NCBI GenBank assembly: GCA_910583525.1
Contig: CAJTXL010000052.1
Span: 1-8,145 of the forward strand
DNA from: an uncultured Muribaculaceae bacterium
GTDB taxonomy: Bacteria > Bacteroidota > Bacteroidia > Bacteroidales > Muribaculaceae
Direction: 5' to 3'
DNA length: 8,145 nt
The notes under the pieces are model-generated. The model was given only the letters and a program-made list of their open reading frames with translations, made no database searches and had not been told where the DNA came from. The position numbers and the translations under genes were made by a program. Below are positions 1 through 7,023 of this stretch, in pieces. Within the stretch, counting starts at the first letter, position 1. The number at the start of each line of letters is the position of its first letter.

Positions 1-63
1 CTGAAAAATGATTAATTCTGACTTAATTCTTGTTTATTCCGATGCGGTTGCCCTGTAAGATAT

Positions 64-906
64 ATGCACTTGCTTTTGTTTTCCATATTGCTGTTGGGAG
101 GCCTCGGCTTTTTTGGTGCCTTGTTCCTCTATTTTACGGCGCGTCGCTTCCATGTCGAAGAAGACCCGCGTGTCGACCGCATAGCATCGCTCTTGGCCGG
201 AGCCAATTGTGGAGGATGCGGACTGAAAGGTTGCCGCGATTTTGCTGTGCGGTGTGTCTCGCAAGGTTCGCTCGACGGGCTTTATTGCCCCGTTTCGGGG
301 GCTGACGGGATGGCGAAAATCGCTGAAGTCCTTGGCATCGAGGCATCTCCCGACCAATCGCGGCAAGTGGCCGTGTTGCGCTGCAATGGTTCGTGCGCTG
401 CCCGTCCGTTGAAATATGTGTACGACGGAGCGCAGTCGTGCGCCGTTATGGCGTCGGTGGCGGTAGGCACAAGCGGATGCGCTTTCGGGTGCCTTGGTTG
501 CGGAGATTGTGCGGACGTATGCGCTTTCGGCGCTCTGAGCATCGACAAGGCTACGGGGCTGCCGGTGGTCGACACCTCACTTTGTACGGCATGTGGCGCG
601 TGTGTGTCGGAGTGTCCGCGCAAACTCATCGAACTTCGTCCCGTGGGTCGCAAAGACCGCCGTGTGTGGGTGGCCTGCTCGAGCCGAGACAAAGGCGCCA
701 TTGCCCGAAAGTTGTGCACAGCCGCATGTATAGGCTGCGGTAAATGCGCCAAGGCGTGCCCGTTCGGTGCTATAGAGGTGGCTGACAACCTGGCGTATAT
801 CAATCCCGAAACATGCAAAACCTGCGGAAAATGCGTTCCCGAATGTCCCACGGGCGCCATACTTTCGAGTTTTGACATTCCTATGAAAAAAGTCGCGGAG
901 CAATGA
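64..906 (+). CDS. rnfB: Rnf electron transport complex subunit B (long, polyferredoxin form)
   Basis: RnfB is the membrane-anchored iron-sulfur subunit that accepts electrons from reduced ferredoxin in the Rnf ferredoxin:NAD+ oxidoreductase. The 280-residue product has one N-terminal membrane segment (about residues 3-25). An RnfB-type 4Fe-4S domain follows, with C49, C52, C57 and C75 in the GANCGGCG context. Next come extra cysteines at C107, C111 and C126. Four ferredoxin CxxCxxCxxxC motifs start at C143, C174, C222 and C251. The four-motif layout fits the long RnfB of Bacteroidetes and Firmicutes; the gammaproteobacterial form is shorter, with two. ATG at 64 is chosen because it places the membrane anchor at the extreme N-terminus, as the family expects, and an in-frame TGA lies upstream at 19-21. 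No strong Shine-Dalgarno is visible. The stop overlaps the native rnfC start (ATGA, 903-906), indicating translational coupling. Identity is near certain. Confidence 0.97.
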   Translation: MHLLLFSILLLGGLGFFGALFLYFTARRFHVEEDPRVDRIASLLAGANCGGCGLKGCRDFAVRCVSQGSLDGLYCPVSGADGMAKIAEVLGIEASPDQSRQVAVLRCNGSCAARPLKYVYDGAQSCAVMASVAVGTSGCAFGCLGCGDCADVCAFGALSIDKATGLPVVDTSLCTACGACVSECPRKLIELRPVGRKDRRVWVACSSRDKGAIARKLCTAACIGCGKCAKACPFGAIEVADNLAYINPETCKTCGKCVPECPTGAILSSFDIPMKKVAEQ

Positions 907-2228
907 TAAAGACATTCAAAAAAGGCGGAGTGCATCCGCCATAGCATAAAGAAGCCTCAAGGAGCATCGAATTGCAGCCTTTGCCAAAGTATGCGGTCTT
1001 GCCGCTGTCGCAGCACATAGGCGCACCGGCACGCCCTATCGTGGAATGCGGCCAACATGTGGAGCGTGGCCAACTCTTGGCCGAAAGCGCTTCGTTTGTG
1101 TCGGCATGCCTTCATGCGCCCATTACAGGAACGGTTGCGTCGATAGCCCCGGCCGTGCTGCCTTCCGGCTTGTCTGTAATGTCTGTCGTGCTCAAAGCCA
1201 CAGATGCCGAGCACGAAGCCGACTCGCTTGCTCGTGCCGAATATTGGCAGAATACCGTCCCGGGACTGGCTCGTGCCGGCTTGCGCGATTTTCCGCCGGT
1301 TGAAGATATACGCCGCATTATTTCGGGGGCAGGGATTGTAGGCCTCGGAGGCGCCGCATTCCCTTCGCATGTCAAACTTTCGGTAAAGTCCGAGCAGAGG
1401 CCCGAGGCCTTGATAATAAACGGTTGCGAATGCGAACCTTACCTGATGTGCGACGATGCCCTCATGAGCGCTTATCCCTCGTGTATAATCGATGGCGCCC
1501 GGCTCATGAAGGAAGCCGCCGGAGCCTCACATGTATTCGTCGCGATAGAAGACAACAAACCGCAGGCAGCCAAGGCTCTTGCCGAAGCCATAGGCGGCCG
1601 CACCGACGTGTCTTTGCGGATTCTTAAAACCAAGTATCCGCAAGGTGGCGAGAAACAGCTTGTTGAAGCTGTCACGGGCCGTAGGATTGCGTCGGGTGCA
1701 CTGCCGCTGTCGGTAGGCGTCGTTGTCCATAATATAGCTACGGCATTTGCCGCGTGGCAGGCGGTCGTGGCAGGCATGCCGCTCATAGAGCGTGTCGTGA
1801 CAGTCTCAGGCGACATTCCTGAAAATCAGCGCCGCAACTATATGTCGGCTATCGGCACGCCTTTATCCGAATTTGCTTTCACGATGCCGCCGGAAGCCCG
1901 TATTGTAGTCGGCGGTCCGATGATGGGTCGGACGGCTGTGAGGCTTGATGCGCCTGTCCTGAAAGGCACATCCGGCATCACGGTACTTTCAGGAAAGAGT
2001 CGGCGCCCCGTTCAGGCCTGTGTGCGTTGCGGAGTCTGTGTCGACGCCTGCCCTATGGGGCTGGAGCCGTATCTGCTTTCGACATACGGCCGCCTGCGTA
2101 TGTTCGACGATGCCCGTGCCGCCCATGTGGCCGATTGTCTCGAATGCGGAGCATGCAGTTACTCGTGCCCCTCGGCACGGCCATTGCTCGATTATATAAG
2201 AATTGCTAAACAGAGAATACGAAAATGA
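903..2228 (+). CDS. rnfC: Rnf electron transport complex subunit C, interrupted by an in-frame TAG at codon 14 (open from TTG 972)
   Basis: RnfC is the peripheral Rnf subunit that carries flavin and NAD(H) sites and passes electrons onward. The family-like reading starts at ATG 903, overlapping the rnfB stop. It begins MIKTFKKGGVHPP, then meets TAG at 942-944, then continues in frame as HKEAS...LPLSQHIGAP. Across the TAG this matches the RnfC N-terminal pattern GGxHPPExK, so the stop sits where Glu (or Gln) is expected. The total of 441 codons including the TAG is normal family length. Further on are the Complex I 51-kDa-like glycine-rich stretch (about residues 141-158) and two ferredoxin motifs: C373/C376/C379/C383 and C412/C415/C418/C422. 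Under the standard code only 972-2228 is open (418 aa), starting at TTG with AAGGAG 7 nt upstream. Alternatives are a sequencing error, a fresh nonsense mutation, TAG readthrough, or a restart at TTG. Identity is certain; integrity is not. Confidence 0.9.
959..974 (+). promoter_or_regulatory. Shine-Dalgarno-like AAGGAG with TTG start, possible internal restart of rnfC
   Basis: AAGGAG at 959-964 is separated by 7 nt from TTG at 972-974, which is in frame with the rest of rnfC. This is textbook spacing. The site lies 27 nt beyond the premature TAG, so ribosomes terminating there could re-initiate here. The product would lack the first 23 family residues, including the GGVHPP motif. The same bases also read as the codons Ser-Arg-Ser of full-length RnfC, so the match could be chance. 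Many Bacteroidetes genes work without a Shine-Dalgarno, which further limits the inference. Confidence 0.4.
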
Positions 2229-3232
2229 GTGAACCCGTTTTGATATTTTCTCCTTCGCCGCATATCCATACCCGACGTACCACTACGGGCGCTATGAAGC
2301 ATGTCTTTATAGCACTGCTCCCGGCAATAGCCTGTGCCCTGTACTACTTCGGCCTTCCGGCTCTGACGGTGCTGTTGGTGTCTGTTGCCGCATGTGTGGC
2401 TACGGAGTGGGCTGTTACGAAATACATGTTGCGCCGCCCGTCGACAATCTCCGACTGTTCGGCTTTGCTTACGGGCGTGTTGCTGGCGCTAAATCTGCCG
2501 GCCAATCTCCCTCTTTGGATGGTGGCTGTCGGCGCCGTGATGGCAATCGGCATTGCCAAGATGGCATTCGGCGGTTTGGGATGCAACATATTCAACCCGG
2601 CTCTCGTCGGTCGCGTCTTTCTGCTCATTTCTTTCCCTGTGGCGATGACCACATGGCCGCTTCCCGATGCCGGTTTCGGTGATGCCGACGGTGCTACCGG
2701 CGCCACAATATTGTCGATGCTGAAATTCGGTAATGCCGATGGTGCCACCGGCGCGACCGTACTGTCGATGCTCGAAAACGGCGCACCGGGCGTTCTTGAC
2801 CGCTACGATATGTTCATCGGTGACATGGGCGGTTCGATGGGCGAAGTCTGCGCCGCCGCGATATTGCTGGGCTTCGTGTATCTTTTGTTTGTAAGGGTCA
2901 TCAAATGGCACATACCCGTCGCTGTGGTCGCCGGATTGGCTTTTGTCGACCTCTGCGCCGGATTTCCCTTGTGGCTCGACATACTGTCGGGAGGCTTGTT
3001 GCTCGGCGCCGTATTCATGGCCACCGACTATGTGACATCGCCCATGACTCGGGGCGGCATGCTGCTCTATGGTTTCTTTATCGGCGTTATCACGGCTTCG
3101 ATACGACATTGGGGCGCTTATCCCGAAGGAGTGTCGTTTGCCATTCTTATTATGAACGGTTTTACTCCGCTTATCAACCGATATATGCGTCCGGCGCTGT
3201 TCTCGCCGCGCAGAAAGGAGGCCGTGAAATGA
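2225..3232 (+). CDS. rnfD: Rnf electron transport complex subunit D with duplicated FMN-attachment motif
   Basis: RnfD is a multi-pass inner-membrane subunit, homologous to NqrB, that carries FMN covalently bound to a threonine and contributes to ion translocation. The 335-residue product opens with the family motif SPHIHTRRTT and then a run of hydrophobic segments starting near residue 24. It also contains the conserved FGGLGCNIFNPALVGR stretch (about 115-130) and MFIGDMGGSMGE after the flavin loop. It ends in the usual NGFTPLINRYMRP region. The unusual part is residues 151-184: two tandem 17-residue units each hold DGATGATxLS, the consensus recognised by the flavin transferase ApbE. The predicted FMN threonines are T161 and T178, where the family normally has one such site. 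The start ATG overlaps the rnfC stop (ATGA, 2225-2228), and the stop overlaps the rnfG start in the same way. Identity is near certain; dual flavinylation is inference. Confidence 0.96.
   Translation: MSEPVLIFSPSPHIHTRRTTTGAMKHVFIALLPAIACALYYFGLPALTVLLVSVAACVATEWAVTKYMLRRPSTISDCSALLTGVLLALNLPANLPLWMVAVGAVMAIGIAKMAFGGLGCNIFNPALVGRVFLLISFPVAMTTWPLPDAGFGDADGATGATILSMLKFGNADGATGATVLSMLENGAPGVLDRYDMFIGDMGGSMGEVCAAAILLGFVYLLFVRVIKWHIPVAVVAGLAFVDLCAGFPLWLDILSGGLLLGAVFMATDYVTSPMTRGGMLLYGFFIGVITASIRHWGAYPEGVSFAILIMNGFTPLINRYMRPALFSPRRKEAVK
2675..2776 (+). repeat. 51-bp in-frame tandem duplication of the RnfD flavinylation motif
   Basis: Unit 1 spans 2675-2725 and unit 2 spans 2726-2776, each exactly 17 codons. 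They differ at 9 of 51 bases. Six of the differences are synonymous, and three change an amino acid conservatively or semi-conservatively (Asp to Asn, Ile to Val, Lys to Glu). Both units keep D-G-A-T-G-A-T-x-L-S intact. The excess of silent changes suggests the duplication is not recent and that both copies have been held by selection on protein sequence. A sequencing or assembly duplication would normally give identical copies, so artefact is unlikely. Confidence 0.95.
3212..3221 (+). promoter_or_regulatory. Strong Shine-Dalgarno for rnfG
   Basis: AGAAAGGAGG lies 7 nt before the rnfG ATG at 3229, inside the rnfD 3' end. It supports 3229 as the start rather than upstream in-frame codons such as GTG 2905, which would run through rnfD in another frame. 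It is the clearest ribosome-binding site in the operon, since the other rnf genes rely on stop/start overlap. Confidence 0.75.
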
Positions 3233-3786
3233 AATCTACGCTCGCAAATATGATGCTTTCGCTGACAGCGCTGACGGCACTTGCCGGTACCGCTCTCGGC
3301 GTAGTAAATATTTTGACGGCCGAACCGATAGAGAAGGCCTCAAAGCGTGCGCGCTCCGAGGCTCTTGAAGCCGTTCTGCCTACGTTTGACAATGATATCA
3401 TTTCGGCGGCGGTCGAATGTGCCGACGGTTCTGTCGTATATCCGGCCAAACTTGGCGCACAGGACGTCGGGGCAGCCGTAGAAACGTTCTCCGACAACGG
3501 TTTCTCAGGTCGTATAAATGTGTTGGTCGGCTTCGGTGCTGACGGAGTCATCACGGGCTACCGAGTCCTTGCGCATAGCGAGACGCCCGGACTGGGCGCA
3601 AAGGCTGCCGATTGGTTCGATGTAGAGCCTCATGATATAAAAGGCCGTTCGGATGCTTTGGCTGTCCGACAAGACGGCGGCGACGTCGATGCAATCACAG
3701 GCGCCACAATCACTTCGCGTGCTTTTCTTGAAGCGGTAAACAAAGCGGGTGCTGAATATAGTAATTATAAGAATACGAAACGATGA
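3229..3786 (+). CDS. rnfG: Rnf electron transport complex subunit G (covalent FMN protein)
   Basis: RnfG is a single-pass membrane subunit with an extracytoplasmic FMN-binding domain. FMN is attached through a phosphodiester bond to a threonine. The 185-residue product has one N-terminal hydrophobic segment (about residues 5-30) followed by a soluble domain. It contains the family patterns SETPGLGAKA (about 121-130) and DAITGATITS (154-163), where T160 is the predicted flavinylated residue. The start at 3229 is chosen because it overlaps the rnfD stop (ATGA), has a strong Shine-Dalgarno, and begins directly before the membrane segment. The open frame extends upstream to 2905, but that part is out of phase with rnfD and not family-like. 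The stop overlaps the rnfE ATG (3783-3786). Length and motifs are normal. Together with the doubled motif in RnfD, this complex would carry up to three covalent FMNs. Confidence 0.96.
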   Translation: MKSTLANMMLSLTALTALAGTALGVVNILTAEPIEKASKRARSEALEAVLPTFDNDIISAAVECADGSVVYPAKLGAQDVGAAVETFSDNGFSGRINVLVGFGADGVITGYRVLAHSETPGLGAKAADWFDVEPHDIKGRSDALAVRQDGGDVDAITGATITSRAFLEAVNKAGAEYSNYKNTKR

Positions 3787-4370
3787 AAGGGCTTGGTGTA
3801 ATTTACGACGGGCTTATAAAGCGCAACCCAACATTTGTCCTTATTCTCGGCATGTGTCCCACACTTGGCACAACCTCTACGGCCATAACCGGCCTGTCGA
3901 TGGGTCTCGCGACCTTGTTGGTGCTGGTTTGCTCAAATGCCGCAATATCTATGCTAAAGAATTTCATTCCCGACAAAGTACGCATCCCGGCTTTCATCGT
4001 CGTTATAGCATCGTTTGTCACAATAGTGCAGATGGTCATGCAGGCGTGGTTTCCCTCGCTTTACTCGGCTTTGGGTATCTTCATACCCCTTATTGTGGTG
4101 AACTGCATACTGCTTGGCCGTGCCGAGGCGTTTGCCTCTAAGAACCCCGTCGGGCTGTCTGTCTGCGACGGCATAGGCATCGGCCTCGGCTTTACATGCG
4201 CTCTGACTGCCATAGGCATTGTCAGGGAATTGTTGGGCACGGGCGCCGTTTTCGGCTGTCAGCTCTATAGTGCCGATTTCGGAGCGCTCCTTTTTGTCCT
4301 TGCTCCGGGGGCTTTTATCGTGCTCGGCCTGTTGCTCGCATTGTTTAACCGTCTAATCATCAAAAAGTAA
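3783..4370 (+). CDS. rnfE: Rnf electron transport complex subunit E
   Basis: RnfE is an integral membrane subunit, homologous to NqrD and paralogous to RnfA. It forms the membrane core through which electrons cross. The 195-residue product is almost entirely hydrophobic, with about six membrane segments. It keeps the RnfE hallmarks NPTFVLILGMCPTLG near the N-terminus and IPLIVVNCILLGRAEAFA mid-protein. C25 and C108 lie at the positions that, with two cysteines of RnfA, ligate the intramembrane 2Fe-2S cluster known from Rnf/NQR structures. VRELLGTG (about 142-149) is also family-like. The start overlaps the rnfG stop, and the TAA stop is 3 bp before rnfA. Nothing is missing or unusual. Confidence 0.96.
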   Translation: MKGLGVIYDGLIKRNPTFVLILGMCPTLGTTSTAITGLSMGLATLLVLVCSNAAISMLKNFIPDKVRIPAFIVVIASFVTIVQMVMQAWFPSLYSALGIFIPLIVVNCILLGRAEAFASKNPVGLSVCDGIGIGLGFTCALTAIGIVRELLGTGAVFGCQLYSADFGALLFVLAPGAFIVLGLLLALFNRLIIKK

Positions 4371-4373
4371 GCC

Positions 4374-4955
4374 ATGCTTTCTTATCTGGCAATCATATTC
4401 AGCGCCATATTGGTAAACAATATAGTATTTGCGCAGTTTCTCGGCATATGCCCTTTTATAGGGGTTTCCAAGAACCTCGATTCGGCCTTCGGCATGGGCA
4501 TGGCTGTAACTTTTGTCATGGTTGTCGCCACTGCCGTAACGTGGCTGTTGCAGCATTATGTACTCTTGCCGCTTGGTGTAGGATACATACAGACCATTGC
4601 GTTTATACTCGTCATTGCGGTGCTTGTGCAGATGCTCGAAATCGTCATGAAGAAAAGCTCTCCGGGTCTTTATGCGGCGCTCGGTGTCTTCCTGCCGCTG
4701 ATAACTACTAATTGCGCCGTCCTCGGTGTGGCTATCATCGTTGCGCAGAAGAACTTCGACTTTTTGTATTCTGTCGTATATGCGCTTGCCACAGCATTGG
4801 GCTTTGCGCTTGCCCTTGCATTGTTCGCAGGCATACGCACACAGCTTGAATTGTCCGATGTTCCGGCTTCGATGCGAGGTGTGCCCGTGGCGCTTCTTAC
4901 GGCAGGCATTCTGGCGATGGCATTTATGGGTTTCTCCGGCATTACAATAGGTTGA
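4374..4955 (+). CDS. rnfA: Rnf electron transport complex subunit A
   Basis: RnfA is the membrane-core partner of RnfE and is homologous to NqrE. The 193-residue product has about six membrane segments and the conserved ILVNNIVFAQFLGICPFIG stretch (about 12-30), with C26. It also has FLPLITTNCAVLGVAI (about 106-121), with C114; these are the expected ligands of the intramembrane 2Fe-2S cluster shared with RnfE. It ends in the usual AFMGFSG motif. The gene follows rnfE by 3 bp. Its TGA stop (4953-4955) overlaps a TTG that appears to start the next gene, a TonB-dependent receptor. Rnf operons commonly end at rnfA or E with unrelated genes following, so this coupling is notable. Length and motifs are complete. 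Confidence 0.96.
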   Translation: MLSYLAIIFSAILVNNIVFAQFLGICPFIGVSKNLDSAFGMGMAVTFVMVVATAVTWLLQHYVLLPLGVGYIQTIAFILVIAVLVQMLEIVMKKSSPGLYAALGVFLPLITTNCAVLGVAIIVAQKNFDFLYSVVYALATALGFALALALFAGIRTQLELSDVPASMRGVPVALLTAGILAMAFMGFSGITIG

Positions 4956-7018
4956 AACGCGCTTTTCAAATAATTTGTGTAGCCGCATCCGTTGCGTGTG
5001 CAATGGAGTGCCGCGCAGATGCGCTCGTCGACAGCACATCTCGCCAAAATCTTCACGAGATAGTGGTGACAGGCTCTTCGGCACGCCAGCGCGTAACGAT
5101 GGGACGCCTCGGTAGCGAACGGCTCGAAATGGCAAAGCTCGGTGCCGTGCCGCAATTGTTCGGCGAGGCCGACATCATCAAGTCAATCACCCTCTTGCCG
5201 GGTGTGCATGCCGAGGCATCGGGTATCGGCGGCTTTGAGGTGAGGGGCGGAAACTCATATCAGAACCTTGTGATGCTCGACGGTGCCACGCTCTACAATC
5301 CGTCGCATCTCATGGGGGTATTCTCGACTTTCAACGACGATGCCATATCGGGTGCAACGCTTCACAAAGGGCCGCTCCCAGTCCAATTCGGCGGTGCGTC
5401 CTCATCGGCCCTCGAAACAGCTATGAAGCATGGCGACATGTCCGCTTACCGGTTTTCGGGTACTATAGGCATTCTCAATGCCAAAGTTGCGACCGAAGGC
5501 CCTGTCGTAAAAGACAAGTTGTCGTTTGCCGTGGCGGCGAGGCGCTCTTATTTCGATGTTTTTCTGAAACTCATTCCGCAGTATAGGCATACGGTGATGA
5601 ATTTCTATGATGTGAATGCCAAACTGCGCTATGTCCCCGACGGCTCGAACACTGTCGATGTGTCTTTCTTTGCCGCGCGTGACAATCTTGCCGTAAGCGA
5701 TTTGATGGTTATGAAGTGGGGCAATCTGGCGGCTTCTGTCAATTGGACGGCGCGCCGGGGCACTCGTTGGCGCTTTGTCACAACCGCCGCGCTTACACAC
5801 TACACTACCGACATGGGTCGCGATATAATGGACGACAGTCAGACGCTGACAGAGTATATCCGTAATTACTCGCTTAATGAGCGTGCCGTCTTTTCCATTT
5901 CCGACAGTCATGGCCTGGAATTCGGCTTCCGCTCCGAACTTCTGATGGTAAAGTCGGGCGACATGGCTGTAAACGCATTGCGTCAGCGAGAACTTCGCTC
6001 AGGCTGGCAGAATGCCCTTTGGGTGGGCTATGAAGGCACTTTGTCGCGAAAGTTTTCGCTTTCGCTCGGATGTCGCCTGTCTTCTTTTTCAGCATTGTCG
6101 GCCGCTCGTTTCCATGCTTTTGAGGCCGTCAACGAAGCTGAACCCGATTTTTCGGGCAAGACATATTTCGCTCTTGAACCGCGAGGAAGCGTAAAACTGA
6201 ATATCGACGAGTGCAACAACATAAAGGCCGGTGTTGCCGTTTCTACCCAGAATGTGCGTGGCATACGTTCTACGTCCACAACATTCCCCTTCGACCGCTA
6301 TGCTCTGACTTCCGCCGGTGTAAAGCCCGAACGTACGGTGCAGTACTCCGCTGGCTACGCCGGCATGCGCTCCGACGGCTCTTGGGACTGGTCGGGCGAG
6401 CTTTATTTCAAGACTATGGATAATGTCTACGATTATCGCGACGGTATGGGCATGTTTTCGCGTATAGGTCTTGAAAGCATCATATCTGGTGGCCGAGGCC
6501 GAAGCTACGGTGTTGAGCTTATGCTACGTAAAAACTCGGGACGCCTGAACGGCTGGCTATCATATACGCTATCAAAGACCGAGACAAAAATCGCCGGAAT
6601 AAATGGTGGAAAGTGGTACGATGCCTCGAATGACCATCGACACGATGTCGCCGTAGTCGCTATCTACGACCTCACGCCGCGATGGAAACTGTCGGCGACC
6701 TGGACTTTCTCCTCAGGCAGACCGCTGACCGCTCCCGATGCGAAATACGAAATCGGCGGCGAGGTATGCTACTATTATTCCGAACGTAACGGCTACAAGA
6801 CACCGCCGTCGCATCGCCTCGACGTTTCGGCCACATATACGCGCATCGGCCGCCGCGTAACGTCGGAAGTGTCGTTTGGCGTATTCAATGCTTATTGCCA
6901 TTACAGCCCCTTTGTGGTCTATTTCGAGGACGATTTGTCGAAGCCTTCCGGCACGCGTGCAGTGCAGAAATCCCTGTTCGGCGCAATGCCGTCGGTGTCC
7001 TATACCATTAAATTCTGA
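4952..7018 (+). CDS. TonB-dependent outer-membrane receptor, compact form paired with a DUF4249 lipoprotein
   Basis: This is an outer-membrane beta-barrel transporter driven by TonB; its substrate is unknown. The reading starts at TTG 4952, the only nearby start that yields a signal peptide: a basic MKR, a hydrophobic stretch to about residue 18, and A-D-A at 22-24 for cleavage. The next in-frame ATG (5002) would destroy it. A TonB-box-like HEIVVTG (35-41) follows, then a plug domain with LLPGVHAEASGIGGFEVRGG (81-100) and MLDGATLYNP (108-117). The rest is beta-barrel, ending in aromatic-terminal SYTIKF as expected for Bam-dependent insertion. Relatives paired with DUF4249 proteins usually carry a CarboxypepD_reg-like domain of about 100 residues before the plug. 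None is present here, giving 688 aa. The gene overlaps the rnfA stop (TTGA) and is 5 bp from the next gene, so co-expression with rnf is likely. Confidence 0.9.
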   Translation: MKRAFQIICVAASVACAMECRADALVDSTSRQNLHEIVVTGSSARQRVTMGRLGSERLEMAKLGAVPQLFGEADIIKSITLLPGVHAEASGIGGFEVRGGNSYQNLVMLDGATLYNPSHLMGVFSTFNDDAISGATLHKGPLPVQFGGASSSALETAMKHGDMSAYRFSGTIGILNAKVATEGPVVKDKLSFAVAARRSYFDVFLKLIPQYRHTVMNFYDVNAKLRYVPDGSNTVDVSFFAARDNLAVSDLMVMKWGNLAASVNWTARRGTRWRFVTTAALTHYTTDMGRDIMDDSQTLTEYIRNYSLNERAVFSISDSHGLEFGFRSELLMVKSGDMAVNALRQRELRSGWQNALWVGYEGTLSRKFSLSLGCRLSSFSALSAARFHAFEAVNEAEPDFSGKTYFALEPRGSVKLNIDECNNIKAGVAVSTQNVRGIRSTSTTFPFDRYALTSAGVKPERTVQYSAGYAGMRSDGSWDWSGELYFKTMDNVYDYRDGMGMFSRIGLESIISGGRGRSYGVELMLRKNSGRLNGWLSYTLSKTETKIAGINGGKWYDASNDHRHDVAVVAIYDLTPRWKLSATWTFSSGRPLTAPDAKYEIGGEVCYYYSERNGYKTPPSHRLDVSATYTRIGRRVTSEVSFGVFNAYCHYSPFVVYFEDDLSKPSGTRAVQKSLFGAMPSVSYTIKF

Positions 7019-7023
7019 CCGGC

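Noticed and set aside
8..58. 16-codon open frame upstream of rnfB as a leader peptide
   Set aside because: Too short, no family signal, and no promoter or Shine-Dalgarno support.
1..63. Promoter for the rnf operon
   Set aside because: No TTTG/TAnnTTTG pair with correct spacing was found. The operon may start further upstream.
924..940. Perfect 6-bp stem-loop (GGCGGA/TCCGCC) just before the rnfC TAG, as a readthrough signal
   Set aside because: Gly-Gly and Pro-Pro codons in the conserved GGxHPP motif are naturally complementary, so the stem follows from the protein sequence. Known readthrough structures usually lie 3' of the stop.
942..944. Genome-wide reassignment of TAG to an amino acid
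   Set aside because: None of the eight genes ends in TAG, which superficially fits. But five stops are constrained by overlaps to TGA, and this is the only in-frame TAG in roughly 2,600 codons. A reassigned codon should appear more often. Local readthrough or suppression remains possible.
2777..2791. A third degenerate copy of the RnfD flavin motif (NGAPG)
   Set aside because: Spacing from unit 2 is 13 rather than 17 residues, and the Asp and both Thr residues are missing.
2489..3109. Long reverse-strand open frame opposite rnfD, and similar antisense frames elsewhere
   Set aside because: These mirror the codon bias of certain + strand genes, contain no recognisable domain, and would overlap conserved coding sequence.
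2905..3228. N-terminal extension of rnfG
   Set aside because: It lies inside rnfD in another frame, is not family-like, and ATG 3229 has a strong Shine-Dalgarno and stop overlap.
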